Shown here: positions 18,205-27,093 of the stretch, piece after piece
How positions within the stretch are numbered: position 1 is the stretch's first letter
How the letters are laid out: every line of letters starts with the position of its first letter
From: Candidatus Acidiferrum typicum
GTDB taxonomy: Bacteria > Acidobacteriota > Terriglobia > Acidiferrales > UBA7541
Direction: 5' to 3'
DNA: 64,000 nt
Assembly (NCBI GenBank): GCA_002478115.1
Contig: DLMH01000049.1
Span: 1 to 64,000, forward strand
The notes under the pieces: generated by a model
Told to the model about the DNA's origin: nothing
What the model saw: only the letters and a program-made list of their open reading frames with translations
Databases searched by the model: none
Made by a program: the position numbers and the translations under genes

Positions 18205-18222
18205 AAGTGCGAGGAGGCCAGC

Positions 18223-18657
18223 GTGGCAACCGTCCATCAACTAACAGCGGGCATTGCCTGGGAAAAGCCAGCCGATCTTTCCAGTAAGGATGTGCTGAAG
18301 CGATTGAGCCCCTCGGGGGTGAAGACGTTCTTGAAGATTCGCGAACTTTGGGAATTACGCGATGAAGACGCGAGACAATTGCTGGGAGGCATCTCAAATG
18401 GTGCATTTTACGAATTGAAGAAAAAGGCGCGTGGCACGCTTGATCAGGACCGGCTAACGAGGATTTCGATTCTAACCGGGATCTTCAAGGGGCTAAACAT
18501 CCTCTACAGCAAGAAGCTCGCCGACCGTTGGATTCAATTGCCGAATGAAAATCCGATGTTTGAAGGGGAGACTCCCCTTACCTACATGGTTAGGGGTGGA
18601 CTGCCGGCGATGTTGCGCGTGCGGCAACTTCTGGATTCTCGCCGTGGCGGGCGATAA
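18223..18657 (+). CDS. Xre/MbcA/ParS-type antitoxin
   Basis: Antitoxin of the Xre/MbcA/ParS (DUF2384) family, about 144 residues, paired with the RES toxin that follows. The N-terminal part carries an Xre-like helix-turn-helix (D-E-D-A-R-Q-L-L-G-G-I-S-N-G-A-F-Y-E-L). The C-terminus has the toxin-contact signature N-P-M-F-E-G-E-T-P-L-T-Y-M-V-R-G-G-L-P-A-M-L-R-V. It should neutralise the toxin in the cytoplasm and repress its own promoter at the palindromes upstream. The GTG start is chosen because GAGGAGG lies five bases before it and because the earlier ATG sits within the promoter. It overlaps the toxin gene by 14 bases. Confidence 0.82.
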   Translation: MATVHQLTAGIAWEKPADLSSKDVLKRLSPSGVKTFLKIRELWELRDEDARQLLGGISNGAFYELKKKARGTLDQDRLTRISILTGIFKGLNILYSKKLADRWIQLPNENPMFEGETPLTYMVRGGLPAMLRVRQLLDSRRGGR

Positions 18658-19342
18658 GTTGTTACCCAGCGTTTCGGATGTTCTTCGTGATGACACCCAT
18701 CGTTTAATCCCCTCACGTTATAGCGACCAGGGCGAGAGCGTTCTTACGCGGCTGACTGATGATGCCGAGGATTTGAATGCGCTATTCGAACTTGAGGGAG
18801 CTACAAACGACCGCCTCCTCGGAGAAGCTGGCCTGCTGCCTGGTATTACGGTACGGGAACTGGTCTTTGGCCTTTCTTACTCGCATATTGTCAACGCAGC
18901 ATTCACGCACGCCAGTCCCTTCGGCAGCCGCTTCAGTGGGCCGGAACGCGGCGCTTGGTACGCGGCGTTCACCCGCCAGACCTCGGAGCTGGAGGTGGCT
19001 TACCACAAAAGCAAAGAACTGCAGGAGATCAGGTGGCAAGAAAAGGAGATTTTTACTTACGTCGATTTCCTCGCCGATTTTCGGGGCGCGTTTCACGACA
19101 TCCGCAACGACACACGTTTTGGAAATTGTTTGGACGCAAACAGCTACAAAGCATCCCAACGTTTGGCCGGAGAGCTTCTTGAGCGAGGATCAGCCGGTGT
19201 TGTGTACCCGAGCGTGCGGCATGAAGACGGAACTTGCATAGTGTGTTTCAGGCCCGCGCTCGTGAACAATGTCCGGAAAGGCTCGTCCATCTCCATCACT
19301 TTTGAAAACGCACTTGCTATTCCCGAAATTCGAGAACTCTAG
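18644..19342 (+). CDS. RES-domain toxin (NAD+-consuming)
   Basis: RES-domain toxin of about 232 residues. In studied systems RES toxins degrade NAD+ (phosphorolysis) and halt growth. The domain is visible as S-R-F-S-G-P-E-R-G-A-W-Y-A-A-F-T-R-Q-T-S (candidate catalytic Arg about 96 and Tyr about 106), then E-L-E-V-A-Y-H (Glu about 117) and the C-terminal V-R-H-E-D-G-T-C-I-V-C-F-R-P-A-L-V. It is longer than minimal RES proteins because of an N-terminal helical extension. The start is a GTG inside the end of the antitoxin gene, giving translational coupling; an earlier ATG in the frame would overlap the antitoxin by over 100 bases. Antitoxin-first order is usual for this class. Confidence 0.83.
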   Translation: MAGDKLLPSVSDVLRDDTHRLIPSRYSDQGESVLTRLTDDAEDLNALFELEGATNDRLLGEAGLLPGITVRELVFGLSYSHIVNAAFTHASPFGSRFSGPERGAWYAAFTRQTSELEVAYHKSKELQEIRWQEKEIFTYVDFLADFRGAFHDIRNDTRFGNCLDANSYKASQRLAGELLERGSAGVVYPSVRHEDGTCIVCFRPALVNNVRKGSSISITFENALAIPEIREL

Positions 19343-19349
19343 TTGACCG

Positions 19350-20186
19350 TCACTTACGCACCTCGCGCTGTGCTAGGAACAGTTCCACAGAGGCAAGCCG
19401 GAACCGAAGACGATTCCCCACCCGGATGTAGTTCAGAAGTTTTCTGGAGACCCAACGACGGATTGTCTTGGGCCTGAAGCCCGTGAGACTGGCCAATTCA
19501 TTTGTGCTCAAAAGAACATTCGGATCATGCTCGTCAAGCAGATGCTGCTTCGACAACCTGAAGGCCCCTTTTTTCTCCGCCGGATTTTCTGCTTGTTCTG
19601 GCTGAATGTCGCCCTTCGCGCGGGACAAGTTTGGGCTCAATAGCGCCCTCCGAACAACCTCTGCTTCCGGCGGAAGCTGGTTGTAACGAACAACCTTGTC
19701 TGCCTGTTGCACCAGAATATAGTCCGACATCTCGCGTCCAGTCTGCTCACGATACACTCGGTTCATTTCGGCTCGCGAACGACCTACTACTCTCGGTGCC
19801 CATTTCTCGAATGCCTTGACCAAGCCCTTGCCCGCAAGTCCTTGTTGTCGCAACACACCCAGGAGAATCTTTGCCTCCCATAGAGGAGACACACTCCATT
19901 TGCCTCGTGAGCGGCGATGCTCCTCTTCGCCTGCCTCGATTCTTGAATCGGTTCGCTTTTCGTTGCTATTTGGTTTCGGGATAATCTCCACCGCGGACTC
20001 CGTATGGCTAAGAGGCAACTCGAAAACTCTCGTTCTCGGCGGAGAGCACGCTTCGTATCTGGCCTTCGAATCGCTGCCTTCTTCGACTGCGACGCTTGCG
20101 GACGAATTCACTGCGGTGCGCGAGCCATGTACTCTTAGCGAGTCTGGGTTCTGGCGCGGATCGAGTTGGATGCTGCGATATTTCAT
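19350..20186 (-). CDS. Hypothetical DNA-binding protein with C-terminal excisionase-like HTH
   Basis: A 278-residue protein. The C-terminal 60 residues look like a MerR/excisionase-type winged HTH: L-L-S-T-N-E-L-A-S-L-T-G-F-R-P-K-T-I-R-R-W-V, then L-L-N-Y-I-R-V-G-N-R-L-R-F and E-L-F-L-A-Q-R. The N-terminal 200 residues are charged and unrecognised, with W-S-V-S-P-L-W-E-A-K-I-L and a G-R-S-R-A-E-M-N-R-V-Y-R-E block. In a mobile element such a protein could be an excision directionality factor or a transfer regulator. It is read away from a divergent gene, and the spacer holds an 8-bp inverted repeat that may be its operator. Exact role is inference. Confidence 0.72.
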   Translation of the reverse strand: MKYRSIQLDPRQNPDSLRVHGSRTAVNSSASVAVEEGSDSKARYEACSPPRTRVFELPLSHTESAVEIIPKPNSNEKRTDSRIEAGEEEHRRSRGKWSVSPLWEAKILLGVLRQQGLAGKGLVKAFEKWAPRVVGRSRAEMNRVYREQTGREMSDYILVQQADKVVRYNQLPPEAEVVRRALLSPNLSRAKGDIQPEQAENPAEKKGAFRLSKQHLLDEHDPNVLLSTNELASLTGFRPKTIRRWVSRKLLNYIRVGNRLRFRLASVELFLAQREVRK

Positions 20187-20275
20187 AGGCTTTCAACAAT
20201 GGAAGTCTTGAACCTTGCGACGGCCCTCCAAAGAATGTGCTTGCTTTAGGTAGGCAATATGGACTACCATTCTGA

Positions 20276-20296
20276 CTACAGTCTATGTGACTGTAG
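20276..20296. promoter_or_regulatory. Inverted repeat CTACAGTC-N5-GACTGTAG in divergent spacer
   Basis: Perfect 8-bp arms lie between two divergent genes, immediately before the rightward start. A dimeric repressor site controlling one or both genes is the simplest reading; the HTH protein on the left or the RHH-like N-terminus on the right are the candidate binders. Confidence 0.5.
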
Positions 20297-20311
20297 GAGA
20301 CATTGTCAACC

Positions 20312-21469
20312 ATGATGTCGATTCTAAAGAAGAAACCCCGGCACGAGGTCATCTCGATTCGACTCAGCGAAGACCGCCTCAAGCTGCTGGAGCGCTACCA
20401 GAAAGTCCTTAGTGAGCAATTGAGACGGGAGGTGTCTTTGGGAGAGGCCGCCTTCCTCGTTATCGAGGAGCGCGTCGAAGGGATGGACCGTGAAACAGCC
20501 CGTCATGAAATGCTCAGCACGCCGACCGCTTCCCTCTATCACATTCGCAAGAAGTGGGAATCACAGCACGCACTATCTGCCGCCGAGTGGGATGTGCTCA
20601 TGCACTATGTGCAGATCGGTGCGGAGGAAGATATCCAGGAACCACCTCTGCTCTGGCCTGCGATTCCTTCAAGAGAGGCTTACATCGCTTTGCTGGATGC
20701 CTTCGAAGCGGTTTATGTGAGCCGGAAGAATCCGGGCTCAAAGCACGCCTGGTACTACGTTCGCAACCTCGGTGGCGACTGCGCTGGCGTTCGAACATCC
20801 GATGAGAAGCCAGAACAGAATCACCAAGCAGTTCTGAAACAGATCGCGGCGCGGAAGCTGTTACTGAAACCCTCTGAAAAATGGGAGCGCCCAGGTTCAG
20901 TCGCCAGGTGCCTTCTTGTAGCGATTCGAGACGAAGAGGTAGAAAGCTCCAAACTCGATCAGGTTCTTGCACCATTCTGGCCGACTCTATGGGGACTTGC
21001 CGCTCGGGGCCATTCGCTACGGCACGAACGCCAACCCGTGCGCCTCGTCGGTCCCAACGAAGATGATTTTCGCCACCGGATTATCTTGCCCGAACCGCTG
21101 GAGTCGGATGATCTGAGGCTTTCCTTTGCGGGCATCGGTCGCCCTGAGTTGGGTATGTCGATTGATCTCGGTCCAACTCGTCGCGTGAGCTTTCTAATCG
21201 CCCGCTACCCGGACCTGGCCGAGTTTCAAACCATGCTCGCGGGATGGCCCATGAAGCGTTCGTGGAACGGCAGGCATTTCGTTGCAACGCCCAGCAAGGA
21301 GAAGGGCGGCACGACGATCACGCTTTGGCTGAGACGGAACGATGTTGGCATTGAGTTTACCGAGCGCGAGTGGGTAGCTCTACGTGAACTCTCCCAGAAA
21401 GCCTCAGCCCTTCCTGAGGTTCAGCGGTGGCTGGGAGAGCTTCGGCTGGAGTATGGCGAACAGGGTTGA
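20312..21469 (+). CDS. Hypothetical protein with RHH-like N-terminus
   Basis: A 385-residue protein not assigned to a known family. The N-terminal 50 residues (H-E-V-I-S-I-R-L-S-E-D-R-L-K-L-L-E-R-Y) resemble a ribbon-helix-helix DNA-binding unit followed by a long helix. The rest is mixed alpha/beta with many tryptophans (P-F-W-P-T-L-W-G-L-A-A-R-G-H, and M-L-A-G-W-P-M-K-R-S-W-N-G-R). It stands between the HTH gene and the mobilisation genes, so a role in relaxosome or transfer control is plausible but unproven. ATG at 20312 follows AGGAG by 12 bases; a TTG three codons earlier is too close to that site. Confidence 0.7.
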   Translation: MMSILKKKPRHEVISIRLSEDRLKLLERYQKVLSEQLRREVSLGEAAFLVIEERVEGMDRETARHEMLSTPTASLYHIRKKWESQHALSAAEWDVLMHYVQIGAEEDIQEPPLLWPAIPSREAYIALLDAFEAVYVSRKNPGSKHAWYYVRNLGGDCAGVRTSDEKPEQNHQAVLKQIAARKLLLKPSEKWERPGSVARCLLVAIRDEEVESSKLDQVLAPFWPTLWGLAARGHSLRHERQPVRLVGPNEDDFRHRIILPEPLESDDLRLSFAGIGRPELGMSIDLGPTRRVSFLIARYPDLAEFQTMLAGWPMKRSWNGRHFVATPSKEKGGTTITLWLRRNDVGIEFTEREWVALRELSQKASALPEVQRWLGELRLEYGEQG

Positions 21470-21716
21470 TAGCGCGAATCGATGGTTTGCGCCGCGTTTG
21501 CGAAGAGCGGTGCCTTCGGCACCGGGAGTTGGACGGACACGCCACCCCAAAGTGGGTGCTGCACAGCGCCGCGCAGCGCTTTCGGTTAACTTGCTCACGC
21601 GGCGCGAGTTAGCGATTCTCGGACGCTGGCGGCTAACTTTCGGCGCTATTCGTTAACTTCTTTGTTTTGTTGAGTGATCGGTTTTCGATGAATTCCCTTT
21701 CTGGAGGCTTCTTGCC
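21470..21716. other. Candidate origin of transfer (oriT)
   Basis: A non-coding 247-bp stretch directly before the MobC-like, coupling-protein and relaxase genes, where MOBF elements often carry oriT. It holds a tight hairpin CGGTGCC-TTC-GGCACCG (21508-21524) and the inverted repeat AGTTAGC/GCTAACT (21607-21613 and 21632-21638). The related motif GTTAAC appears at 21585-21590 and again at 21652-21657. The clustering of four GTTARC-like motifs and two hairpins is what one expects of relaxase and accessory binding sites. The nick site itself cannot be named from sequence alone. Confidence 0.5.
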
Positions 21717-22073
21717 ATGCCAGCAGATCAACTGCGGAGTCGAACCGTTGGCTCGAAGGTCACCGAGAGCGAGTACGAAAAGCTTACGACAGTGGCCGAG
21801 CGTGAGGGTTTGACGCTGGGCGAATGGTGCCGCGAGGTGCTCTTGGCGCAGGCGAATGCCAATGAAGCGAAGAAGCCCAGCGCCACCGAGCAGACCATGC
21901 TTGCAGAGTTCATGGCGTTGCGGATGATCCTGCTCAATGCCCTCAGCAAACTCGGACAGAAAAAGGAGTTCACGGAGCAGGAATTTCAAGAGCTTGTCGA
22001 GCTAGCCGACCAGGAGAGATTCAGCCGGGTGCAGGAGCGCCTTGCGGCAGCGGTTGCAGGGAGGCAGTCATGA
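21717..22073 (+). CDS. MobC-like relaxosome accessory protein
   Basis: A 118-residue protein resembling plasmid mobilisation accessory proteins. The N-terminal S-R-T-V-G-S-K-V-T-E-S-E-Y-E-K-L-T-T-V-A-E segment is a ribbon-helix-helix DNA-binding unit (one strand, two helices), followed by L-T-L-G-E-W-C-R-E-V-L-L and a long helical tail for multimerisation. Such proteins bind oriT and help the relaxase open the strands. It follows the candidate oriT and overlaps the coupling-protein start by four bases (ATGA). A CTGGAGG ribosome site lies ten bases before the ATG. Confidence 0.78.
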   Translation: MPADQLRSRTVGSKVTESEYEKLTTVAEREGLTLGEWCREVLLAQANANEAKKPSATEQTMLAEFMALRMILLNALSKLGQKKEFTEQEFQELVELADQERFSRVQERLAAAVAGRQS

Positions 22074-24052
22074 GCCAGGAATGGGGTCGAAACAAGCACG
22101 CGGGGGTGTGGCCGAATCGTCATGCCGCCTGGACCTGGACAGCGTTGCTTGTGGCGTTCGCGAGTGTGGTGGCGATCTGTGCCTACCGCTATGCCGAAGT
22201 ATGGACACCTTTGCAGAGGTTCTATCTCAAGACGTACATCCGTAGCGGGCTCAGAAGTGTGACGAGCTTTGCGAAGAGCGACCGCTATCAGATGGTGACC
22301 GTCATCGCCAAGAAGGGCAGCCACTGGGCCTGCGAAGGCGAGGTGAGGGAGGCAAAGACAGAGGGTGGCGAAACGACGCTGGCGCTCACTGACGATGCGG
22401 TCAACATTGGTGACCTCCGCCTTGTGTTGCAGCCAGTACACGTCAACAGCGGAAACCTGCATGAGTTTCTAGGCCATTGGGTTTACCAAGACCAAACGCT
22501 CATGGACTTCCTGAGGCCAGCGTTGTGGGGTGGTTTGGTAGTTTTATTGGTCTGCCTTGCGGTGGCGATTCCGAAGGACAAGGCGCGCGACCGCGAGCGG
22601 AGAGAAGGCCGAAGGCTCAAGGGACCAGAACTTGTTGTGCCACGAAGATTCAATCGCCGGAATCGTTCCGATGGCATCGGCTTCGAGTTGACGGAAAGAA
22701 CGTTCCTGCAAAGACAGTTCGGCATTGTGCCGAGCGTCAGACTCCCCCTCAGGATAGAACCGAACCACATCCTCATCATGGGCGACACAGGTACCGGCAA
22801 GAGCACTTTGATCCGGCGGATTCTGCTTCAAATTGAGCAACGCGATGAGACCGCCATTGTCTACGACCCGGCACTCGACTACACGCCGGAGTTCTATCAA
22901 CCCGAGCGTGGCGATGCAATTCTTAACCCCTTGGACCAACGGATGCCGTACTGGAGCCCCGGAGATGAACTGCGGCACCCAGCAGAGGCGCTCACCCTAG
23001 CTTCATCGCTATTCCCCGACCGCCGCAATGAGAATCAATTCTTCGTTGAGGGGCCCAGGAAAATCTTCGCCCATCTTCTGACCTATAGGCCAACACCCGA
23101 GCAGATGGCTTGGTGGATGTGCCATGAGGAAGAGATCGACCAAAGGGTGAGAGGCACACAGTACGCCGTGATGATCGACAAGAAAGCCCCGGCACAGCGG
23201 AGCGGCATCCTGGCCTCGCTCAACATGGTTGCCGACTCTCTGAAATTGCTGCCCACAGAGACCGAAGGGAACGGACGCTGGAGCGCGGCGGAATGGTCGA
23301 AGCAGCGCAAGGGTTGGCTGTTTCTTACCAGCACTTCCGAGACGCGCGAGCGGCTCTTGCCGCTCACGAGCTTGTGGCTCGATACCCTGGTGCTGCGATT
23401 GATGAACCAGGGGCAGACAAGTTCACGGAAGGTATGGTTTGTTCTGGACGAACTGGCGACCTTGCAGCGTCTACCACAACTGCACACGGCAGTAACAGAG
23501 AATCGCAAATCCAACAATCCCGTCGTCCTTGGCTTCCAAGGACGAAGCCAACTGGAGACACGTTACGGCCATGAAGCTGAGGCAATGCTGTCACAGCCCG
23601 CCACGAAGATTTTCCTGCGCACGAGTGAGCCTCATGCGGCGAAGTGGATTTCAGACACCATTGGAAGGGTCGAGATCGAGCGCTTGCGGGAGAGCCGGTC
23701 GAGCGGGCAGTTGGGAGGGCAGCGGAATACGACGAGCTACAACAATGAGCGTTACGTTGTGCCGCTGGTGATGGATTCCGAGATCAGCGGACTTGAGAAC
23801 CTGCACGGGTATCTCAAGAGCGGAAACCTTGTGGTGCGAATGAGTTTCCCGTTCATTGAACTACCAACGAAGCATCCGAAGTACATCCAGCGACCGGCGG
23901 AGGTCCGCCCGGAGGAGCCGCCCAAGACAGCAGCGGCCACGGCGGGGGCTGGCGACGGGTCGGAACAGAAGCTCACGCAGCACCAAATCAGGCAGGACCG
24001 CGAACAGGAATTGAGGCGCTCCAATCTATGGCAAGGGCATTTCTTCCGGTAG
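22070..24052 (+). CDS. Type IV coupling protein (TrwB/TraD family)
   Basis: Inner-membrane DNA-pumping ATPase, 660 residues, that links the relaxase-DNA complex to a type IV secretion channel. Two membrane segments are visible at about 23-42 and 140-160. Walker A is G-D-T-G-T-G-K-S-T near residue 240 and Walker B V-W-F-V-L-D-E-L-A near 455. Further family blocks are I-V-Y-D-P-A-L-D-Y and V-L-G-F-Q-G-R-S-Q-L. The C-terminus is acidic and Pro-rich, as in coupling proteins that contact the relaxase. It is coupled to the MobC-like gene by overlap and precedes the relaxase by 12 bases. No channel genes accompany it. Confidence 0.9.
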   Translation: MSQEWGRNKHAGVWPNRHAAWTWTALLVAFASVVAICAYRYAEVWTPLQRFYLKTYIRSGLRSVTSFAKSDRYQMVTVIAKKGSHWACEGEVREAKTEGGETTLALTDDAVNIGDLRLVLQPVHVNSGNLHEFLGHWVYQDQTLMDFLRPALWGGLVVLLVCLAVAIPKDKARDRERREGRRLKGPELVVPRRFNRRNRSDGIGFELTERTFLQRQFGIVPSVRLPLRIEPNHILIMGDTGTGKSTLIRRILLQIEQRDETAIVYDPALDYTPEFYQPERGDAILNPLDQRMPYWSPGDELRHPAEALTLASSLFPDRRNENQFFVEGPRKIFAHLLTYRPTPEQMAWWMCHEEEIDQRVRGTQYAVMIDKKAPAQRSGILASLNMVADSLKLLPTETEGNGRWSAAEWSKQRKGWLFLTSTSETRERLLPLTSLWLDTLVLRLMNQGQTSSRKVWFVLDELATLQRLPQLHTAVTENRKSNNPVVLGFQGRSQLETRYGHEAEAMLSQPATKIFLRTSEPHAAKWISDTIGRVEIERLRESRSSGQLGGQRNTTSYNNERYVVPLVMDSEISGLENLHGYLKSGNLVVRMSFPFIELPTKHPKYIQRPAEVRPEEPPKTAAATAGAGDGSEQKLTQHQIRQDREQELRRSNLWQGHFFR

Positions 24053-24064
24053 GCCAACACAGCG

Positions 24065-26836
24065 ATGCTGACCATTTCCAATCCGCTCAGTGCAAGCCAG
24101 GCCCAGGCGTATCACGCGGAAGAGTTTTCCAATGCCCGCGAGAACTACTACACGCAGGGCGACCAAATACGTGGCGAATGGCACGGGAGACTTGCCAAGC
24201 AGTGGGGGCTACGCGGTGAGGTTGGCGAGGAGCAGTTCCAGCGGCTCGCGGAAGGCCAGCACCCGGTTACCGGCGAGCAGCTCGTCCGCCACAAAGCCGC
24301 CCGCGAATACCTGAACGAACACGGCCGGAAGATACGAACGATGGAGCACCGCGCAGGTTGGGACGCAACGTTTTCAGCACCCAAGAGCGTATCGCTCACG
24401 GCACTCGTGGGCGGGGACGAACGAATTCGAGAGGCACATCAACAGAGTGTGGCCGTCGCGCTTGACGAGTTGGAGCGATACGTCCAAGCCCGAATCGGCG
24501 GCAACCTTCCGGCAGAGACAACCGGCAAGTGGATAGCGGCGAAATTCGAGCACGACAGCGCAAGGCCCGTGGACGGCTACGCTGCACCACAATTGCACAC
24601 GCACGTGGTTTTCTTCAATCTCACGGAAACAGAAGACGGGGGGACATATGCGTTGCAACCACGGGAACTCTACAAAACGCAGCAGTATGCAACGGCGGTC
24701 TACCGCTCCGAGCTAGCGTCGCGACTCAAGACACTCGGTTACGAAATCGAACGCGGGAAAAGCGGCCAACCAGAGATCAAGGGCTATTCCGAAGAATACC
24801 TCGCCGCATCGAGCCCGCGCCGTCAGCAGATCGAACAGCATCTCGCCATGGAGAATCAGCGGGGAGCGGACGCCGCGCAAATCGCGGCGCATAAGACCCG
24901 CCAACCAAAGCTCGAACTTTCACAGGAGGAGATGCAGCAGCGCCACCAAGAAATGGCGGAAGCCTTCGAAAACCAGCCAACGCATGTAGTGGCAACAGCC
25001 ATGCAGAGAGAATCTCAAATCGAGCAGGGTTCTCCCCGCACGACGGCTCAATTCGCCGTTACATTTTCCAAGGAAAGAAACCTGGAGCGAGAGGCCGTTG
25101 TCGAGGAACGCGAGTTGTTACGTGATGCGTTAAGACGTTCGATGGGAACAGCGACTCTCACGGACGTTAGGCCCGAGTTTGAGAAACGCGTTAGTTCCGG
25201 TGAGTTCGTCGCAGTGGAGAAGAGGACGAGTGCCCCTGGGCGCGCATTCACGACCCAAGAAATGCTGGATTTCGAGCGTGGCACCATTCAGATCATGCGG
25301 GACGGGCTGAATAGACATGAAGCGCTTGTTAGCACCGATACACGCAGAACGGTCACTGGAGATCATTCCCATCTAAACGAGAGCCAACGCGCGGTAGTCG
25401 AGCAAATCTTGTCGAACCGCGATCAGGTGATGGCGCTTGAAGGAATCGCCGGCGCGGGGAAGACAACTTCCCTGTCAGCAGTTCACGAAGCTGCTGAACA
25501 CGAGGGTTACCTTGTCGAAGGGTTCGCACCGACATTACGGGCCGCGCAGAAACTCGCAGAGGCCGGTATTGAATCGAGCACGTTGCAACGGCATCTTGCG
25601 CAGGCTGATGCGGGGCACGACGGCCAAAAGCGTTTGTACGTCCTCGACGAATCGAGTCTGGCAAGCACGAGGCAGATGAACGAGTTGCTGCATCGGCTCA
25701 AGGAAAATGATCGCGTCTTGCTGGTAGGCGATACGCGCCAACACCAGGCCCTCGAGGCCGGAACCCCTTATCAGCAGTTGCAGGAGGCCGGAATCCAAAC
25801 GGCACGACTCGACGAAATCGTGCGGCAGAAAGACCCGGCACTCAAAGAAGTCGTGGAGCAACTCTCGCGAGGCAATGTGCGAGAAGCAATCGAGAATCTC
25901 GATACGCAAGGCCGCGTGCATGAAATCCCGGATCGGAATGAGCGACTCAAGGAAATCGCCGGGGAGTACGCGAGGCAGCCAGAAGGGACGTTAGTTGTCT
26001 CACCCGACAATCAATCGCGCATGGAAATTAATCAAATTATCCACCGGGAAATGCAGACGAGCGGGCAAGTGGACTGCGCGGAGCAGCGGCTGAGGGTTCT
26101 TGTAGCCCGCCAAGAGATCACCGGCGCAGACCGGCAGTGGGCTGAGCAGTACGCACAGGGAGATGTCGTGCGTTACGCCAAGGGCAGCAAGACTCATGGC
26201 ATTCACGCGGGGGAGTATGCCCGTGTTGAACGGGTGGACGGAAAAGAGAACCGGGTCACTGTCGAGCGCAAGGACGGCGAGCAGGTGAGCTACGATCCGC
26301 GCCGTTTCCATGGCGTAACGCTGTATCGGGAGGCAGAGCGGGCCTTCAGTGAAGGCGACCGGGTACAGTTCACCGCGCCGAATCGAGAACAACACATCGC
26401 CAACCGAGAGCTAGGCACCATCGAAAAGATCGACGATAGCGGCAACCTGCAACTACGCCTCGACTCAGGCCGGACCGTCGCATTCAACATCAAAGAGAAT
26501 CCGCATCTCGACCACGGCTATGCAGTAACGAGCCACAGCAGCCAAGGTCAAACCGCCGACCGCGTGCTTGTTCACGTGGACACGGAGCAGGCAGGAGAAA
26601 AACTCGTGAATCGCCGGTTGGCGTATGTGGCGGTATCGCGCGGACGCTACGATGCCCAGGTCTACACAAACGACAAAGGCCAGCTTGCCGAGCAACTCGC
26701 GCGCGACGTGTCGCACCGATCCGCGATGGAACCGAGCCGCGAACCCGTATCCCCGACACACAAGATCGAATCCTCTACCGCGCGATGCCAAGTGCACGAC
26801 CACGCGCAGACAGAGGGTCACAGCATTAGCAGATAG
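24065..26836 (+). CDS. MOBF-family conjugative relaxase-helicase (TrwC/TraI-like)
   Basis: Two-domain relaxase of 923 residues that nicks oriT and unwinds the transferred strand. The N-terminal TrwC domain has the catalytic tyrosine pair at residues 28-29 (N-Y-Y-T-Q-G-D) and the three-histidine metal site, His163 in F-E-H-D-S-A-R and His178/His180 in Q-L-H-T-H-V-V-F-F. The SF1 helicase half has Walker A G-I-A-G-A-G-K-T-T near residue 460, L-Y-V-L-D-E-S-S-L-A, L-V-G-D-T-R-Q-H-Q-A and C-terminal Y-A-V-T-S-H-S-S-Q-G-Q-T with Y-V-A-V-S-R-G-R-Y. Layout and length fit TrwC. It is the last gene of the mobilisation operon. Confidence 0.93.
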   Translation: MLTISNPLSASQAQAYHAEEFSNARENYYTQGDQIRGEWHGRLAKQWGLRGEVGEEQFQRLAEGQHPVTGEQLVRHKAAREYLNEHGRKIRTMEHRAGWDATFSAPKSVSLTALVGGDERIREAHQQSVAVALDELERYVQARIGGNLPAETTGKWIAAKFEHDSARPVDGYAAPQLHTHVVFFNLTETEDGGTYALQPRELYKTQQYATAVYRSELASRLKTLGYEIERGKSGQPEIKGYSEEYLAASSPRRQQIEQHLAMENQRGADAAQIAAHKTRQPKLELSQEEMQQRHQEMAEAFENQPTHVVATAMQRESQIEQGSPRTTAQFAVTFSKERNLEREAVVEERELLRDALRRSMGTATLTDVRPEFEKRVSSGEFVAVEKRTSAPGRAFTTQEMLDFERGTIQIMRDGLNRHEALVSTDTRRTVTGDHSHLNESQRAVVEQILSNRDQVMALEGIAGAGKTTSLSAVHEAAEHEGYLVEGFAPTLRAAQKLAEAGIESSTLQRHLAQADAGHDGQKRLYVLDESSLASTRQMNELLHRLKENDRVLLVGDTRQHQALEAGTPYQQLQEAGIQTARLDEIVRQKDPALKEVVEQLSRGNVREAIENLDTQGRVHEIPDRNERLKEIAGEYARQPEGTLVVSPDNQSRMEINQIIHREMQTSGQVDCAEQRLRVLVARQEITGADRQWAEQYAQGDVVRYAKGSKTHGIHAGEYARVERVDGKENRVTVERKDGEQVSYDPRRFHGVTLYREAERAFSEGDRVQFTAPNREQHIANRELGTIEKIDDSGNLQLRLDSGRTVAFNIKENPHLDHGYAVTSHSSQGQTADRVLVHVDTEQAGEKLVNRRLAYVAVSRGRYDAQVYTNDKGQLAEQLARDVSHRSAMEPSREPVSPTHKIESSTARCQVHDHAQTEGHSISR

Positions 26837-27058
26837 ACGCCCGATTCCCTCCACTCTCGCCGCCGTAAAGGGGCATGCCCGCTGCCGCGGCTCCCGATGG
26901 TCGCCCTTGACCGCGACTTCGCTGCGGGAATTTTCCAGTTATCAGAGGAATGGAGCCTATCTGCCCAGCCTACAAAACTGCGCTGGCCGGTTATTGAACC
27001 TACGCCTCCAGGCCTCGGGTTTCCTTCGATCACTACGGCAACGCCTAAGAACATGGAG

Positions 27059-27089
27059 TTGACATCATATGGATTACATGCCATATTAT
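27059..27089 (+). promoter_or_regulatory. higBA promoter with ATATGG-N8-CCATAT operator
   Basis: TTGACA is followed 17 bases later by CATATT (or 19 bases later by TATTAT). An inverted repeat, ATATGG at 27067-27072 and CCATAT at 27081-27086, lies across the spacer and -10. It is a likely HigA operator. Only a few bases separate the -10 from the GTG start, so the mRNA may be leaderless. Confidence 0.6.
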
Positions 27090-27093
27090 AAGG

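Noticed and set aside
18181..18222. ATG at 18181 as antitoxin start
   Set aside because: It lies inside the promoter and operator, and TATAAT overlaps the first codons; the GTG has a proper ribosome site.
21717..26836. A self-transmissible conjugative element
   Set aside because: No VirB4, VirB6, VirB8-10 or pilin-like genes were seen between the att sites, so only mobilisation is supported.
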